In this document: positions 57,465 through 64,000 of the stretch, piece by piece
Layout: every line of letters begins with the position of its first letter
How positions within the stretch are numbered: the stretch's first letter is position 1
DNA from: Corynebacterium sp.
Lineage (GTDB): Bacteria > Actinomycetota > Actinomycetes > Mycobacteriales > Mycobacteriaceae
Length of the DNA: 64,000 bases
NCBI RefSeq assembly: GCF_030532195.1
Contig: NZ_JAUNLP010000002.1
Span: forward strand, 62,001 to 126,000
Direction of reading: 5' to 3'
Notes under the pieces: generated by a model
What the model saw: only the letters and a program-made list of their open reading frames with translations
The model's database searches: none
What the model was told of the DNA's origin: nothing
Made by a program: the position numbers and the translations under genes

Positions 57465-58517
57465 ATGACTAATTCTGAAATTTCCAGCTCTGGTCTGGCA
57501 CTTTCTGACAGATACCGCCGCCAGGTCTCACTGCCCGGTTTCGGGCTACGCGCCCAAAAGGCCTTGGCCAAAGCGCATGTGCTGTGCATTGGCGCAGGTG
57601 GCCTGGGTTCACCCGCGCTGCAATATCTCGCAGCTGCGGGAATTGGTCACATCACAATTGTGGACGATGACGTGGTGGAACTGAGTAATCTGCATCGCCA
57701 GATTATTCACACCACCGACGATATTGGGAAAAACAAGGTCGATTCCGCCGGCGCACATATTGCGGCAATTAATCCGGACACTGTGGTAGAAACGCATGCC
57801 CGCCGCCTGGACTGGGAATTTGCCAGGGAATTGTGCGCTCGCGCAGATGTGGTTTTTGATGGCAGCGATAATTTCGCAACCCGTCATATTGTCTCCACCG
57901 CGTGCGCACAGGCTGAGATTCCACATGTATGGGGCTCGATTCTCGGATTCGATGCACAAATGTCTGTTTTCTGGGCGGGGCATGGCCCCATTTATGAAGA
58001 CCTCTATCCTCATCCACCGGCGGCAGGACAAGTTCCCAACTGCGCTCAAGCCGGTGTTTTGGGTCCGATTGTGGGAATTGTCGGCACAGCAATGGCCCTG
58101 GAGATTATCAAAATTACCAGCGGTGTTGGTACACCGATGATTGGAAAAGTCGGCTATTTCGATGGCTTACATTCGAACTGGCGGTACTTCCCTCTTGCGG
58201 CTAATCCAGAGGTCACAACCAAGGTGAAAAGCTCAGGGCCGGTAGCAAACGAAATTCCCAGTGTTCGAGACGCAGCCGAGGCGCGGGCCACGGGTCTGCC
58301 ACTAATCGATGTCCGTGAACCAGAGGAATTTGCCGAAGGGCACCTCGAAGGTGCGCGCAATATTCCGCTCAGCGCAATTCGTGCAGATCAAGATTACAAA
58401 TTGCCAAGCCCCGCGATTGTCTATTGCGCATCGGGGATGCGGTCGGCAGTGGCAATTGAACTTATGACGCAACGTGGAGTTACCGGAATACTCAATGTGA
58501 GAGGAGGAATACTGTGA
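57465..58517 (+). CDS. moeB: MoeB-type adenylyltransferase with C-terminal rhodanese domain
   Basis: The protein activates the MoaD C-terminus and supplies sulfur. The 350 residues combine an E1-like domain (HVLCIGAGGLGSPALQYLA, IVDDDVVELSNLHRQIIH, VFDGSDNFATRHI, PNCAQAGVLGPIVG) with a C-terminal rhodanese domain (PLIDVREPEEFAEGHLEGAR) and the sulfur-carrying Cys in IVYCASGMRSAVA. The E1 catalytic cysteine is kept in PNCAQAGVLG, but the paired zinc-binding cysteines of E. coli MoeB are missing. Its stop overlaps the moaA start (GTGA). Confidence 0.92.
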   Translation: MTNSEISSSGLALSDRYRRQVSLPGFGLRAQKALAKAHVLCIGAGGLGSPALQYLAAAGIGHITIVDDDVVELSNLHRQIIHTTDDIGKNKVDSAGAHIAAINPDTVVETHARRLDWEFARELCARADVVFDGSDNFATRHIVSTACAQAEIPHVWGSILGFDAQMSVFWAGHGPIYEDLYPHPPAAGQVPNCAQAGVLGPIVGIVGTAMALEIIKITSGVGTPMIGKVGYFDGLHSNWRYFPLAANPEVTTKVKSSGPVANEIPSVRDAAEARATGLPLIDVREPEEFAEGHLEGARNIPLSAIRADQDYKLPSPAIVYCASGMRSAVAIELMTQRGVTGILNVRGGIL

Positions 58518-59548
58518 CGGAATCTGCAAATGCATCCGCCTCAGCAAATACAGTCGAACCGATGATGGATAAATTCGGGCGGACTATTCGTGACCTTCGC
58601 TTCTCGTTGACCGATCGCTGTAATTTGCGCTGTGTTTATTGCATGCCCGAAGAAGGCGCCGATTGGATTAACCGAGACGATATCCTCACCGACGAGGAAA
58701 TTATCCGTCTCATTCGAATTGCCACCTCGCGGCTCGGCATCACCATGGTGCGGTTTACCGGCGGTGAACCGCTACTTCGCAAATCGCTGGAAAAGCTCAT
58801 CGCAGCGACACCAGTCTCCACCGCCATTACCACTAACGGGCTCGGCCTGGTGCACCGAGCGCAGTCGCTGAAAGATGCTGGCCTGGATCGCGTCACAGTA
58901 TCGCTGGACTCGGTAAATCCAGCGGTATTTTCTTCGCTGACCAGGCGTAATCGGCTTGACGACGTTCTCGCAGGCCTCGATGCCGCAGTTACAGCCGGGT
59001 TGCAGCCCGTGAAGGTAAATTCCGTCGTCATGCCCGGCGTTAATGATGGCGCTGAGCTTAACGAACTGGCCAATTATTGCCTGGCTAAGGGGTTAGAGCT
59101 GCGTTTTATTGAGCAAATGCCGCTTGGCCCACCGGCGCAGTGGAATCGCGACATTATGGTCAAGCGCGAAGATATTTTGGCGACGCTGGAAGAGGAATTT
59201 GAGCTTGCCCCAGCGGAAACTCCACGGGGTTCTGCGCCAGCGGAAGTGTGGCAGGCAACCAGCCGCAAGAATTCCGAGCTCAACGGAAAAATCGGTGTCA
59301 TCGCATCTGTGACGCAGCCATTTTGTGGAAATTGTGACCGCACACGCATCACTGCGGATGGCGCTGTTCGAAATTGTCTTTTTGCCAATTCGGAGGTGTC
59401 GCTGCGCAATGTCATGCGCGCTGGCGGCACGGATGATGAGGTTATTGCCGCATGGCGCCAGAATACGTGGGCAAAACTGCCAGGTCATGGCATTGATGAG
59501 CCCGGGTTCTTGCAGCCGAAGCGAAATATGTCAGCAATCGGAGGTTAA
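58514..59548 (+). CDS. moaA: GTP 3',8-cyclase
   Basis: MoaA is a radical SAM enzyme that, with MoaC, makes cyclic pyranopterin monophosphate from GTP. About 344 residues: SLTDRCNLRCVYCMPEEG (radical SAM cysteines), MVRFTGGEPLLRKSLE, AITTNGLGL, RVTVSLDSVNPAVF, and the C-terminal second cluster FCGNCDRTRITADGAVRNCL, ending with the required Gly-Gly (SAIGG). The GTG start has GAGGAGG six bases upstream. It overlaps moeB by 4 bp. Confidence 0.97.
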   Translation: MTESANASASANTVEPMMDKFGRTIRDLRFSLTDRCNLRCVYCMPEEGADWINRDDILTDEEIIRLIRIATSRLGITMVRFTGGEPLLRKSLEKLIAATPVSTAITTNGLGLVHRAQSLKDAGLDRVTVSLDSVNPAVFSSLTRRNRLDDVLAGLDAAVTAGLQPVKVNSVVMPGVNDGAELNELANYCLAKGLELRFIEQMPLGPPAQWNRDIMVKREDILATLEEEFELAPAETPRGSAPAEVWQATSRKNSELNGKIGVIASVTQPFCGNCDRTRITADGAVRNCLFANSEVSLRNVMRAGGTDDEVIAAWRQNTWAKLPGHGIDEPGFLQPKRNMSAIGG

Positions 59549-59551
59549 TCA

Positions 59552-60787
59552 GTGAAGCCCATCGAAGAGTATTTGCGCGACGTGGTCTCCCATTGTCGGC
59601 CACGTGCAACTGTCACACTCCCCATTGCTGATGCGGCCGGATTGGTGTTGGCCGAAGATGCCGTCGCCGGCCTTCCGGTTCCGCCATTTTCCAATTCGGC
59701 GATGGACGGCTACCTGGTGAATAAAGCCGATTTGGCCGGCGAGGGGCCGTGGACTCTGCCCGTATCGGGTGATACTCCCGCAGGTGATTCGCCCAAGCCG
59801 GTTGCTGCCGGCACTGCGCAGCGCATCATGACTGGTGCCCCCGTCATTGATGGCGCTGACCTTGCTGTAATTCCGGTGGAAGACACCAATATTGCACCAG
59901 GTCCGGTACCACTGCCGAGCGAAATTACCGTTCATTCTTATAATCCCGAGCGCGATCATATTCGTCGTCGGGGCACGAATATTGCTCCGGGCGCGATGAC
60001 TGCTCCCGCCGGTACCGTCATCGATGCCGGAACTACAGCTGCTCTTATTTCTACAGGCGTGAAGAAGGTACAGGTTGTCGCACCGCTTCGCATTGCCGTG
60101 ATCAGCACTGGTGATGAGGTGGTTTCACCAACGGCGGATCTACAAGCTGGTCAGTTGCCGGATTCCAACTTGCCGATGATCGCGCAGTTGTGCACCCAGT
60201 ACATTGCTTCCCCTCTGACGCCGACTGTCGCACACTGCTCGGATAATCCCGAGGCTTTCGCCGAGCTGCTCGACCGACTGTCAGCCGACCACGACCTCAT
60301 CATTACAACTGGTGGTGTCTCAGTGGGCGCTTTTGATGTCACTCGTGATGCCGGTGAAAAGCGCGATATTTGGTTTGGGCCTATCAATATGAAGCCGGGC
60401 AAACCGCAAGGTGTCGGAAAGTGGAATGACGCTGTGCTGCTCTGTCTGCCAGGTAATCCCGTTGCCGCTTGGGTGAGTTTTCAGCTTTTCTGCAAGCCCG
60501 CAATCGATGCCCTGCGCGGATTGACTCCGGCAACTTCGCTGTTCGATCGCCCATTTGTGGACGCCATCGCCAGCGCAGACTTCCCTATCCCACGCCCATT
60601 CGGCCGCAATGTCGCAATCCCAATTCGCATGAGCTACTCCGCTGACGGTGCCCTGGCGACACCATATTCCGGCACGACTCTCGGGTCTCACTTCGTCGGC
60701 TCGCTTGTCGCACTCGATGGGCTCTGCCTCATTAACCAGGAAGACCAGCTGCACACTGGCGATACCGTCCGCGTCCTCCTCGCCTAA
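59552..60787 (+). CDS. moeA: Molybdopterin molybdenumtransferase
   Basis: MoeA inserts molybdate into adenylylated molybdopterin. About 411 residues: VPPFSNSAMDGYLVNKADL, GTAQRIMTGAPVIDGADL, RRRGTNIAPGAM, IAVISTGDEVVSP, IITTGGVSVGAFDVTRDAG, MKPGKPQGVGKWN and CLPGNPVAAWVSFQLF are the conserved MoeA sites. It starts with GTG behind GGAGG that lies within the end of moaA, and is separated from moaC by 35 bp. Confidence 0.96.
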   Translation: MKPIEEYLRDVVSHCRPRATVTLPIADAAGLVLAEDAVAGLPVPPFSNSAMDGYLVNKADLAGEGPWTLPVSGDTPAGDSPKPVAAGTAQRIMTGAPVIDGADLAVIPVEDTNIAPGPVPLPSEITVHSYNPERDHIRRRGTNIAPGAMTAPAGTVIDAGTTAALISTGVKKVQVVAPLRIAVISTGDEVVSPTADLQAGQLPDSNLPMIAQLCTQYIASPLTPTVAHCSDNPEAFAELLDRLSADHDLIITTGGVSVGAFDVTRDAGEKRDIWFGPINMKPGKPQGVGKWNDAVLLCLPGNPVAAWVSFQLFCKPAIDALRGLTPATSLFDRPFVDAIASADFPIPRPFGRNVAIPIRMSYSADGALATPYSGTTLGSHFVGSLVALDGLCLINQEDQLHTGDTVRVLLA

Positions 60788-60822
60788 ACCTTTTACGATT
60801 TTTCTGACAGGAATTCCTCACC

Positions 60823-61320
60823 ATGACCGACAGCACTAAATCCACCGCCCCCGCTCTCACCCACCTCGACTCCCGCGGTGAGGCACACATGGTCGATGTC
60901 ACAGAGAAGAAGCCGACCATCCGAACCGCCACCGCCATCGGCGAAGTCGCCTGCTCGCCGGAAATTCTCCGTGCGCTTAACGACGGCTCCGTTCCCAAGG
61001 GAGACGTTCTGGCAGTTGCCCGCATTGCGGGCATTTCCGGCGCAAAAAAGGTACCCGAATTGCTGCCGCTGGCACACACCATCGGTGTTCATGGTTGCTC
61101 CGTGGACCTAGAAATTTGCGAAGACCATGTCGCTATCAAGGCCACGGTTCGCACGGCCGATCGCACCGGCGTGGAGATGGAAGCGCTGACGGCTGTCTCC
61201 ATTGCCGCGCTCAATGTCATTGACATGGTCAAGGGCGTTGACCGATCGGCGTACATCCGCAAGTGTGGCATTGTCGCCAAGTCCGGTGGCCGCTCCGGCG
61301 ACTGGTCGCGGACGCTATAG
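60823..61320 (+). CDS. moaC: Cyclic pyranopterin monophosphate synthase
   Basis: MoaC completes the MoaA reaction to give precursor Z. The 165-residue protein has MVDVTEKKPTIRTATAIGEV, AGISGAKKVPELLPLAHTIG, RTADRTGVEMEALTAVSIAA and IDMVKGVDRSAYI, including the conserved Lys and His of the active site. CAGGAA precedes the ATG by nine bases. mobA follows after 10 bp. Confidence 0.97.
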   Translation: MTDSTKSTAPALTHLDSRGEAHMVDVTEKKPTIRTATAIGEVACSPEILRALNDGSVPKGDVLAVARIAGISGAKKVPELLPLAHTIGVHGCSVDLEICEDHVAIKATVRTADRTGVEMEALTAVSIAALNVIDMVKGVDRSAYIRKCGIVAKSGGRSGDWSRTL

Positions 61321-61330
61321 CGAGAGCACC

Positions 61331-62017
61331 ATGCCAGGCACCGAATCATTCGCGACACCGAACTCGGGTTTTCGTTGTGATGCCATTGTCCTTGCCGGTG
61401 GTGAGAGCCGTCGCATGGGCGCAGATAAGGCGCAAGTTCGCATTGGCGAGCACACGATGACTGACCTCTGCCTGGCTGAACTTCGGACTCAGCCCACCGT
61501 AGGCCGTGTTGTGGTGGTTACGCCAAAGGATTTATCCGTTCCGCCTTCTGTGCGAGTAACGTGTGAAAACCCACCATTTGGTGGCCCGGTTGCAGGCATT
61601 GAAGCTGGCCTGGCATCCCTGCGAGCTGCGGGCGCTGGCACCGCGAGTGCTGAATGCGACTTTGTGTTTGTCACCGCTGTGGACGCGCCATTTACCTCAC
61701 GGCTGTTAGAGGTGCTGTGGCACAACTGGCAACAAGTTGACTTAGAGGCAGAAACGACGTCGCAAAGCACTGGCGTCGTTGTCGTTGACGGCGAACCACT
61801 TTGTGCGCTGTGGCGAAAGAGTGCGCTGAGGCGTGCCCTTCGGTTGCTTTCGAGTACTCGCGATGTGTCGGTTCGACGGCTGATTCGTGGCGCGTCGGCA
61901 AAATATATCCAGCTGACCAGCGCCGAGCAGCACTGGTGCGCACAAGACTACGACACGCCAGCGGATGTGGCGCAGTTGCGCGCAAGACTACTTGGTGCTG
62001 GGTCAGCTGATCAGTAG
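61331..62017 (+). CDS. mobA: Molybdenum cofactor guanylyltransferase
   Basis: MobA adds GMP to molybdopterin to form the bis-MGD type cofactor used by nitrate reductase. About 228 residues, with the nucleotide-binding IVLAGGESRRMGADKAQVRI, VVVVTPKDLS, FVFVTAVDAPFTSRLL and a C-terminal region [16 protein letters not shown]. The start at 61331 (MPGTESFATP) is chosen; a longer frame opening at 61202 would overlap moaC. It is the last gene of the plus-strand operon and meets the convergent second MogA gene after 12 bp. Confidence 0.9.
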   Translation: MPGTESFATPNSGFRCDAIVLAGGESRRMGADKAQVRIGEHTMTDLCLAELRTQPTVGRVVVVTPKDLSVPPSVRVTCENPPFGGPVAGIEAGLASLRAAGAGTASAECDFVFVTAVDAPFTSRLLEVLWHNWQQVDLEAETTSQSTGVVVVDGEPLCALWRKSALRRALRLLSSTRDVSVRRLIRGASAKYIQLTSAEQHWCAQDYDTPADVAQLRARLLGAGSADQ

Positions 62018-62029
62018 ATTTGCGGCGAG

Positions 62030-62527
62030 CTAGTCAGTTTCATCGAGCTGATCGAAAATTGGCTCCAGCAGCGGAATAACTACGCCGAGCGTGTCCTTGA
62101 TACCGCCGCTGCTGCTGGGGCAATTGACAATGAGTTTTCCGGTATCGGTGGTGCCGATGACTGCACGCGAAAGGCCCGCGCGAGAAGTGTTTTCCAGTCC
62201 GACCAGCAGAATCTGTGTTTCCAGTCCGGTCAGCTCTTTGTCGATAAATTCCTCCGTGACATCAGGGACTCGATTGGCAGCGCGCAGTCCTGTTCCGCCA
62301 AGGGTGAGGATGATGCGAGCCTGTGAGCTAAGCGCCTCAGTCAATGCTGCACGGAACTTTTCCTCGTCTTCTTCTATGACTGTGTAGCTCACGGCATTGA
62401 GAGGATAGTCCGATATACGCAAGGCGAATTTATCTGTTCTTTCCCCGCTTTTAATACGATCGTCATAGACAATTACGGCGGTGTTGAATTGCTCTCCACT
62501 CAGACCTGCTGCACTGGACTTATGCAT
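62030..62527 (-). CDS. Second MogA/MoaB-fold protein with altered active-site loop
   Basis: A 165-residue MogA/MoaB-type protein (NTAVIVYDDRIKSGERTDK, IILTLGGTGLRAANRVPD, LIVNCPSSSGGIKDTLGV). Compared with the copy at 56438, the loop after GGTG is changed: ITPDDQT is replaced by LRAANRVPDVT, with an extra residue. So it may be a diverged or regulatory paralogue. GAAAGGG lies six bases before the ATG, and a perfect 11-bp inverted repeat (62565-62590) and a BioQ-like palindrome (62540-62552) sit right upstream. It faces narK across 335 bp. Confidence 0.78.
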   Translation of the reverse strand: MHKSSAAGLSGEQFNTAVIVYDDRIKSGERTDKFALRISDYPLNAVSYTVIEEDEEKFRAALTEALSSQARIILTLGGTGLRAANRVPDVTEEFIDKELTGLETQILLVGLENTSRAGLSRAVIGTTDTGKLIVNCPSSSGGIKDTLGVVIPLLEPIFDQLDETD

Positions 62528-62539
62528 CGTTAACCCTTT

Positions 62540-62552
62540 CGAACATTGTTCA
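62540..62552. promoter_or_regulatory. Palindrome CGAAC-N3-GTTCA upstream of second MogA gene
   Basis: The sequence CGAAC-ATT-GTTCA has the same half-sites and three-base spacer as the BioQ-like box at 28121-28133. It lies 13 to 25 bases before the mogA-like ATG, next to its ribosome site. Confidence 0.5.
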
Positions 62553-62564
62553 ATGACTCCGACA

Positions 62565-62590
62565 GTTCTTTATTGTGCTCAATAAAGAAC
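62565..62590. promoter_or_regulatory. Perfect 11-bp inverted repeat upstream of second MogA gene
   Basis: GTTCTTTATTG and CAATAAAGAAC flank a TGCT centre, a perfect dyad that looks like an operator. It is 38 bases from the mogA-like start on one side and 273 bases from narK on the other. Confidence 0.6.
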
Positions 62591-62862
62591 CTCAACACAT
62601 AGACCGACATAAACACACACCCCCGTTCGTAGGCAGAAAACCTTTCCTGAACAGGTGATTTAGTGCCATACTTAAGCGTGTAGGCAAATTGCAGCCCACC
62701 GGCTATAATAATTATCCTAGATACGCATTACATTATTTTTCTATTTTCACATCTAGATTCCCTACGTTTCTCAATATAAAAACGATGCATTTACACAACA
62801 ACTTTGTTGCTTAATTCCCTATATTTCTCAATTCTTCACTTCGCAAGGAAGAGGTAAGGAAA

Positions 62863-64000
62863 ATTTCTACACCAAATGCGGCCGCAAAGCTGGAGCCTCT
62901 GGACACAAGCGGCAAAGTCATCAAGGGTTGGGATCCCGAAGATCCGGCACACTGGGATTCCAAAATTGCGTGGAAGACGCTGACAATCTCCACCATCGCC
63001 CTGATCATCGGGTTCGCAACCTGGTATTTGGTCTCCGCGATTGCACCGATGCTCAACCGGATCGGCTTCGATCTCACTGCTGGCCAGCTGTATTGGTTGA
63101 CCTCCATCGCCGGCCTATCCTGCGGTCTTTTCCGCCTGGTATTCATGTTCTTGCCACCGATTATCGGTACCCGCAAATTGGTCACACTGTCATCGTTCCT
63201 ATTCGTTATTCCAATGCTGGGCTGGTACTTCGCAGTCCAGAACACTGACACTCCGTACTGGTGGCTGCTGACACTGTCCTTCCTCTCCGGTATCGGTGGC
63301 GGTGTCTTCTCCGGCTTCATGCCGTCAACCGGTTACTTCTTCCCCAAGCACATGTCCGGTACCGCACTGGGCATCCAGGCTGGTATTGGTAACTTCGGTA
63401 TTTCCCTGATTCAGCTGGTCGGCCCATGGCTGATGGGCTTCAGCCTGCTTGGCCTGGGCTTTGTCGCACCGATGCGCACGGATGAAGGCCACGACATCTT
63501 CGTCTACAACCCAGCCATCGTGCTTGTTCCGTGGACCATCATCATGGGAATTGTCGCGTGGACCATGCTGAAGGATGTGCCGATTCGCGCGAACTTCCGC
63601 GAACAGATTGACATCTTCGGCAATAAGAACACCTGGATTCTCACCATTGTTTACCTGGTGACCTTCGGTGCCTTCTCCGGTTTTGCCGCACAGCTTGCAC
63701 TGCTGACCAATGATGTCTTCGGTGCTAACTCCAAGTTCGCTGAGACCTACGCTCTCGCCGATCTGCCGCAGGGCGCCAAGTACGCCTTCCTCGGCCCGCT
63801 GATTGGTGCATTGGTCCGCGCTCTCTGGGGTCCGCTGTGTGACAAGTACGGCGGCGCAATCTGGACCTTCATCGGTTGTGCAGGCATGACCGTCTTCACC
63901 GGTGTCGCTGCTATCTTCCTGACTCCGGACAGCCCGGAAGAGTACGGCTGGTTCCTGGGCTCGATGCTAATCATGTTCTTCTTCACCGGTCTCGGTAACG
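62863..64000 (+). CDS. narK: Nitrate/nitrite transporter NarK, 5' part (runs off right edge)
   Basis: An MFS nitrate/nitrite antiporter; about 379 residues are present and the 3' end is outside. GWDPEDPAHWDSKIAWKTL and IGFATWYLVSAIAPMLNRIG match the NarK N-terminus, followed by FSGFMPSTGYFFPKHMSGTA and LGIQAGIGNFGISLIQLVGP, the nitrate-signature helices. The frame opens after an in-frame TAA at about 62814, but has no ATG, GTG or TTG until inside the first membrane segment. The best start is ATT at 62863-62865, with GAGG eight bases upstream. narGHJI probably follows outside the window. Confidence 0.88.
   Translation, partial: MSTPNAAAKLEPLDTSGKVIKGWDPEDPAHWDSKIAWKTLTISTIALIIGFATWYLVSAIAPMLNRIGFDLTAGQLYWLTSIAGLSCGLFRLVFMFLPPIIGTRKLVTLSSFLFVIPMLGWYFAVQNTDTPYWWLLTLSFLSGIGGGVFSGFMPSTGYFFPKHMSGTALGIQAGIGNFGISLIQLVGPWLMGFSLLGLGFVAPMRTDEGHDIFVYNPAIVLVPWTIIMGIVAWTMLKDVPIRANFREQIDIFGNKNTWILTIVYLVTFGAFSGFAAQLALLTNDVFGANSKFAETYALADLPQGAKYAFLGPLIGALVRALWGPLCDKYGGAIWTFIGCAGMTVFTGVAAIFLTPDSPEEYGWFLGSMLIMFFFTGLGN

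Larger units (their letters stand above)
62528..62862. promoter_or_regulatory. Intergenic control region between second MogA gene and narK
   Basis: This AT-rich 335-bp region includes CGAAC-ATT-GTTCA (62540-62552), the 11-bp perfect inverted repeat (62565-62590), and TATAAT at 62704-62709 as a possible -10 for narK. A weak -35 candidate TAGGCA sits at 62681-62686 (17-bp spacing). Nothing coding is seen. An oxygen or nitrate regulator is plausible by context only. Confidence 0.5.

Noticed and set aside
61202..61330. An N-terminal extension of MobA
   Set aside because: It would overlap moaC by about 120 bp, and its translation is low-complexity; the conserved MobA sequence begins after 61331.

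Overview
The window is bacterial chromosome of moderately high GC with almost no non-coding space. Gene content and order point to Corynebacterium: a pyk-lgt neighbourhood, the hisF-impA-hisA-hisH and hisB-hisC-hisD blocks interrupted by an MFS permease, a PHP-containing DnaE1, a RelS-type alarmone synthetase between treY and an S4 protein, the bioB-bsaP pair with a BioQ-like regulator, and a narK beside molybdenum cofactor genes. The trp genes are the plain actinobacterial set (trpE, membrane protein, trpC, trpB, trpA), not a trpCF fusion. A Propionibacterium-type transcarboxylase operon points to a propionate-forming corynebacterium such as the C. amycolatum/C. xerosis group. That species guess is inference.

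Layout. 1-6998 (minus): partial pyk, lgt, trpA, trpB, trpC, a Trp-associated membrane protein and trpE. 7149-17688: histidine biosynthesis (hisI, hisF, impA, hisA/priA, hisH, then hisB, hisC, hisD), interrupted by a phosphatase-like protein without its catalytic cysteine, an MFS permease, a small membrane protein and an FMN-binding protein. 17973-22164 (plus): three helical-repeat proteins, the first two clear paralogues. 22195-25735 (minus): nadA-nadB-nadC for NAD. 26042-28855: bioB, bsaP and a membrane protein, divergent from bioQ, with BioQ-like boxes between. 28871-34151 (minus): an Na+/H+ antiporter-family protein and the transcarboxylase operon (5S, 12S, small protein, 1.3S biotin carrier). 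34439-47097: glycogen and trehalose metabolism (glgX, treY, treZ) with relS, a DnaQ-BRCT exonuclease, a solitary HigA-type antitoxin, an S4 protein, an IclR regulator and a YigZ protein. 47164-50895: a 1243-residue protein of unknown function. 50989-55898: ilvA and dnaE1. 56018-62527: a nearly complete molybdenum cofactor cluster. 62863-64000: the start of narK.

How the genes connect. The trp and his regions meet in HisA, which looks like the bifunctional PriA type and would supply the missing TrpF step. BioQ-like control of bioB bears on the biotin that the transcarboxylase carrier needs. The cofactor cluster adjoins narK, which suggests that a nitrate reductase lies beyond the right edge. 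TreY and TreZ make trehalose from glucan chains, and GlgX debranches glycogen.

The least explained items are the tandem helical-repeat paralogues (17973-21529), the 1243-residue protein (47164-50895), the cysteine-less phosphatase with three helically phased repeats upstream (11147-11902), and two genes (nadB, narK) whose conserved N-termini are encoded without any ATG, GTG or TTG start. I saw no rRNA, tRNA, CRISPR array, insertion sequence or phage gene.
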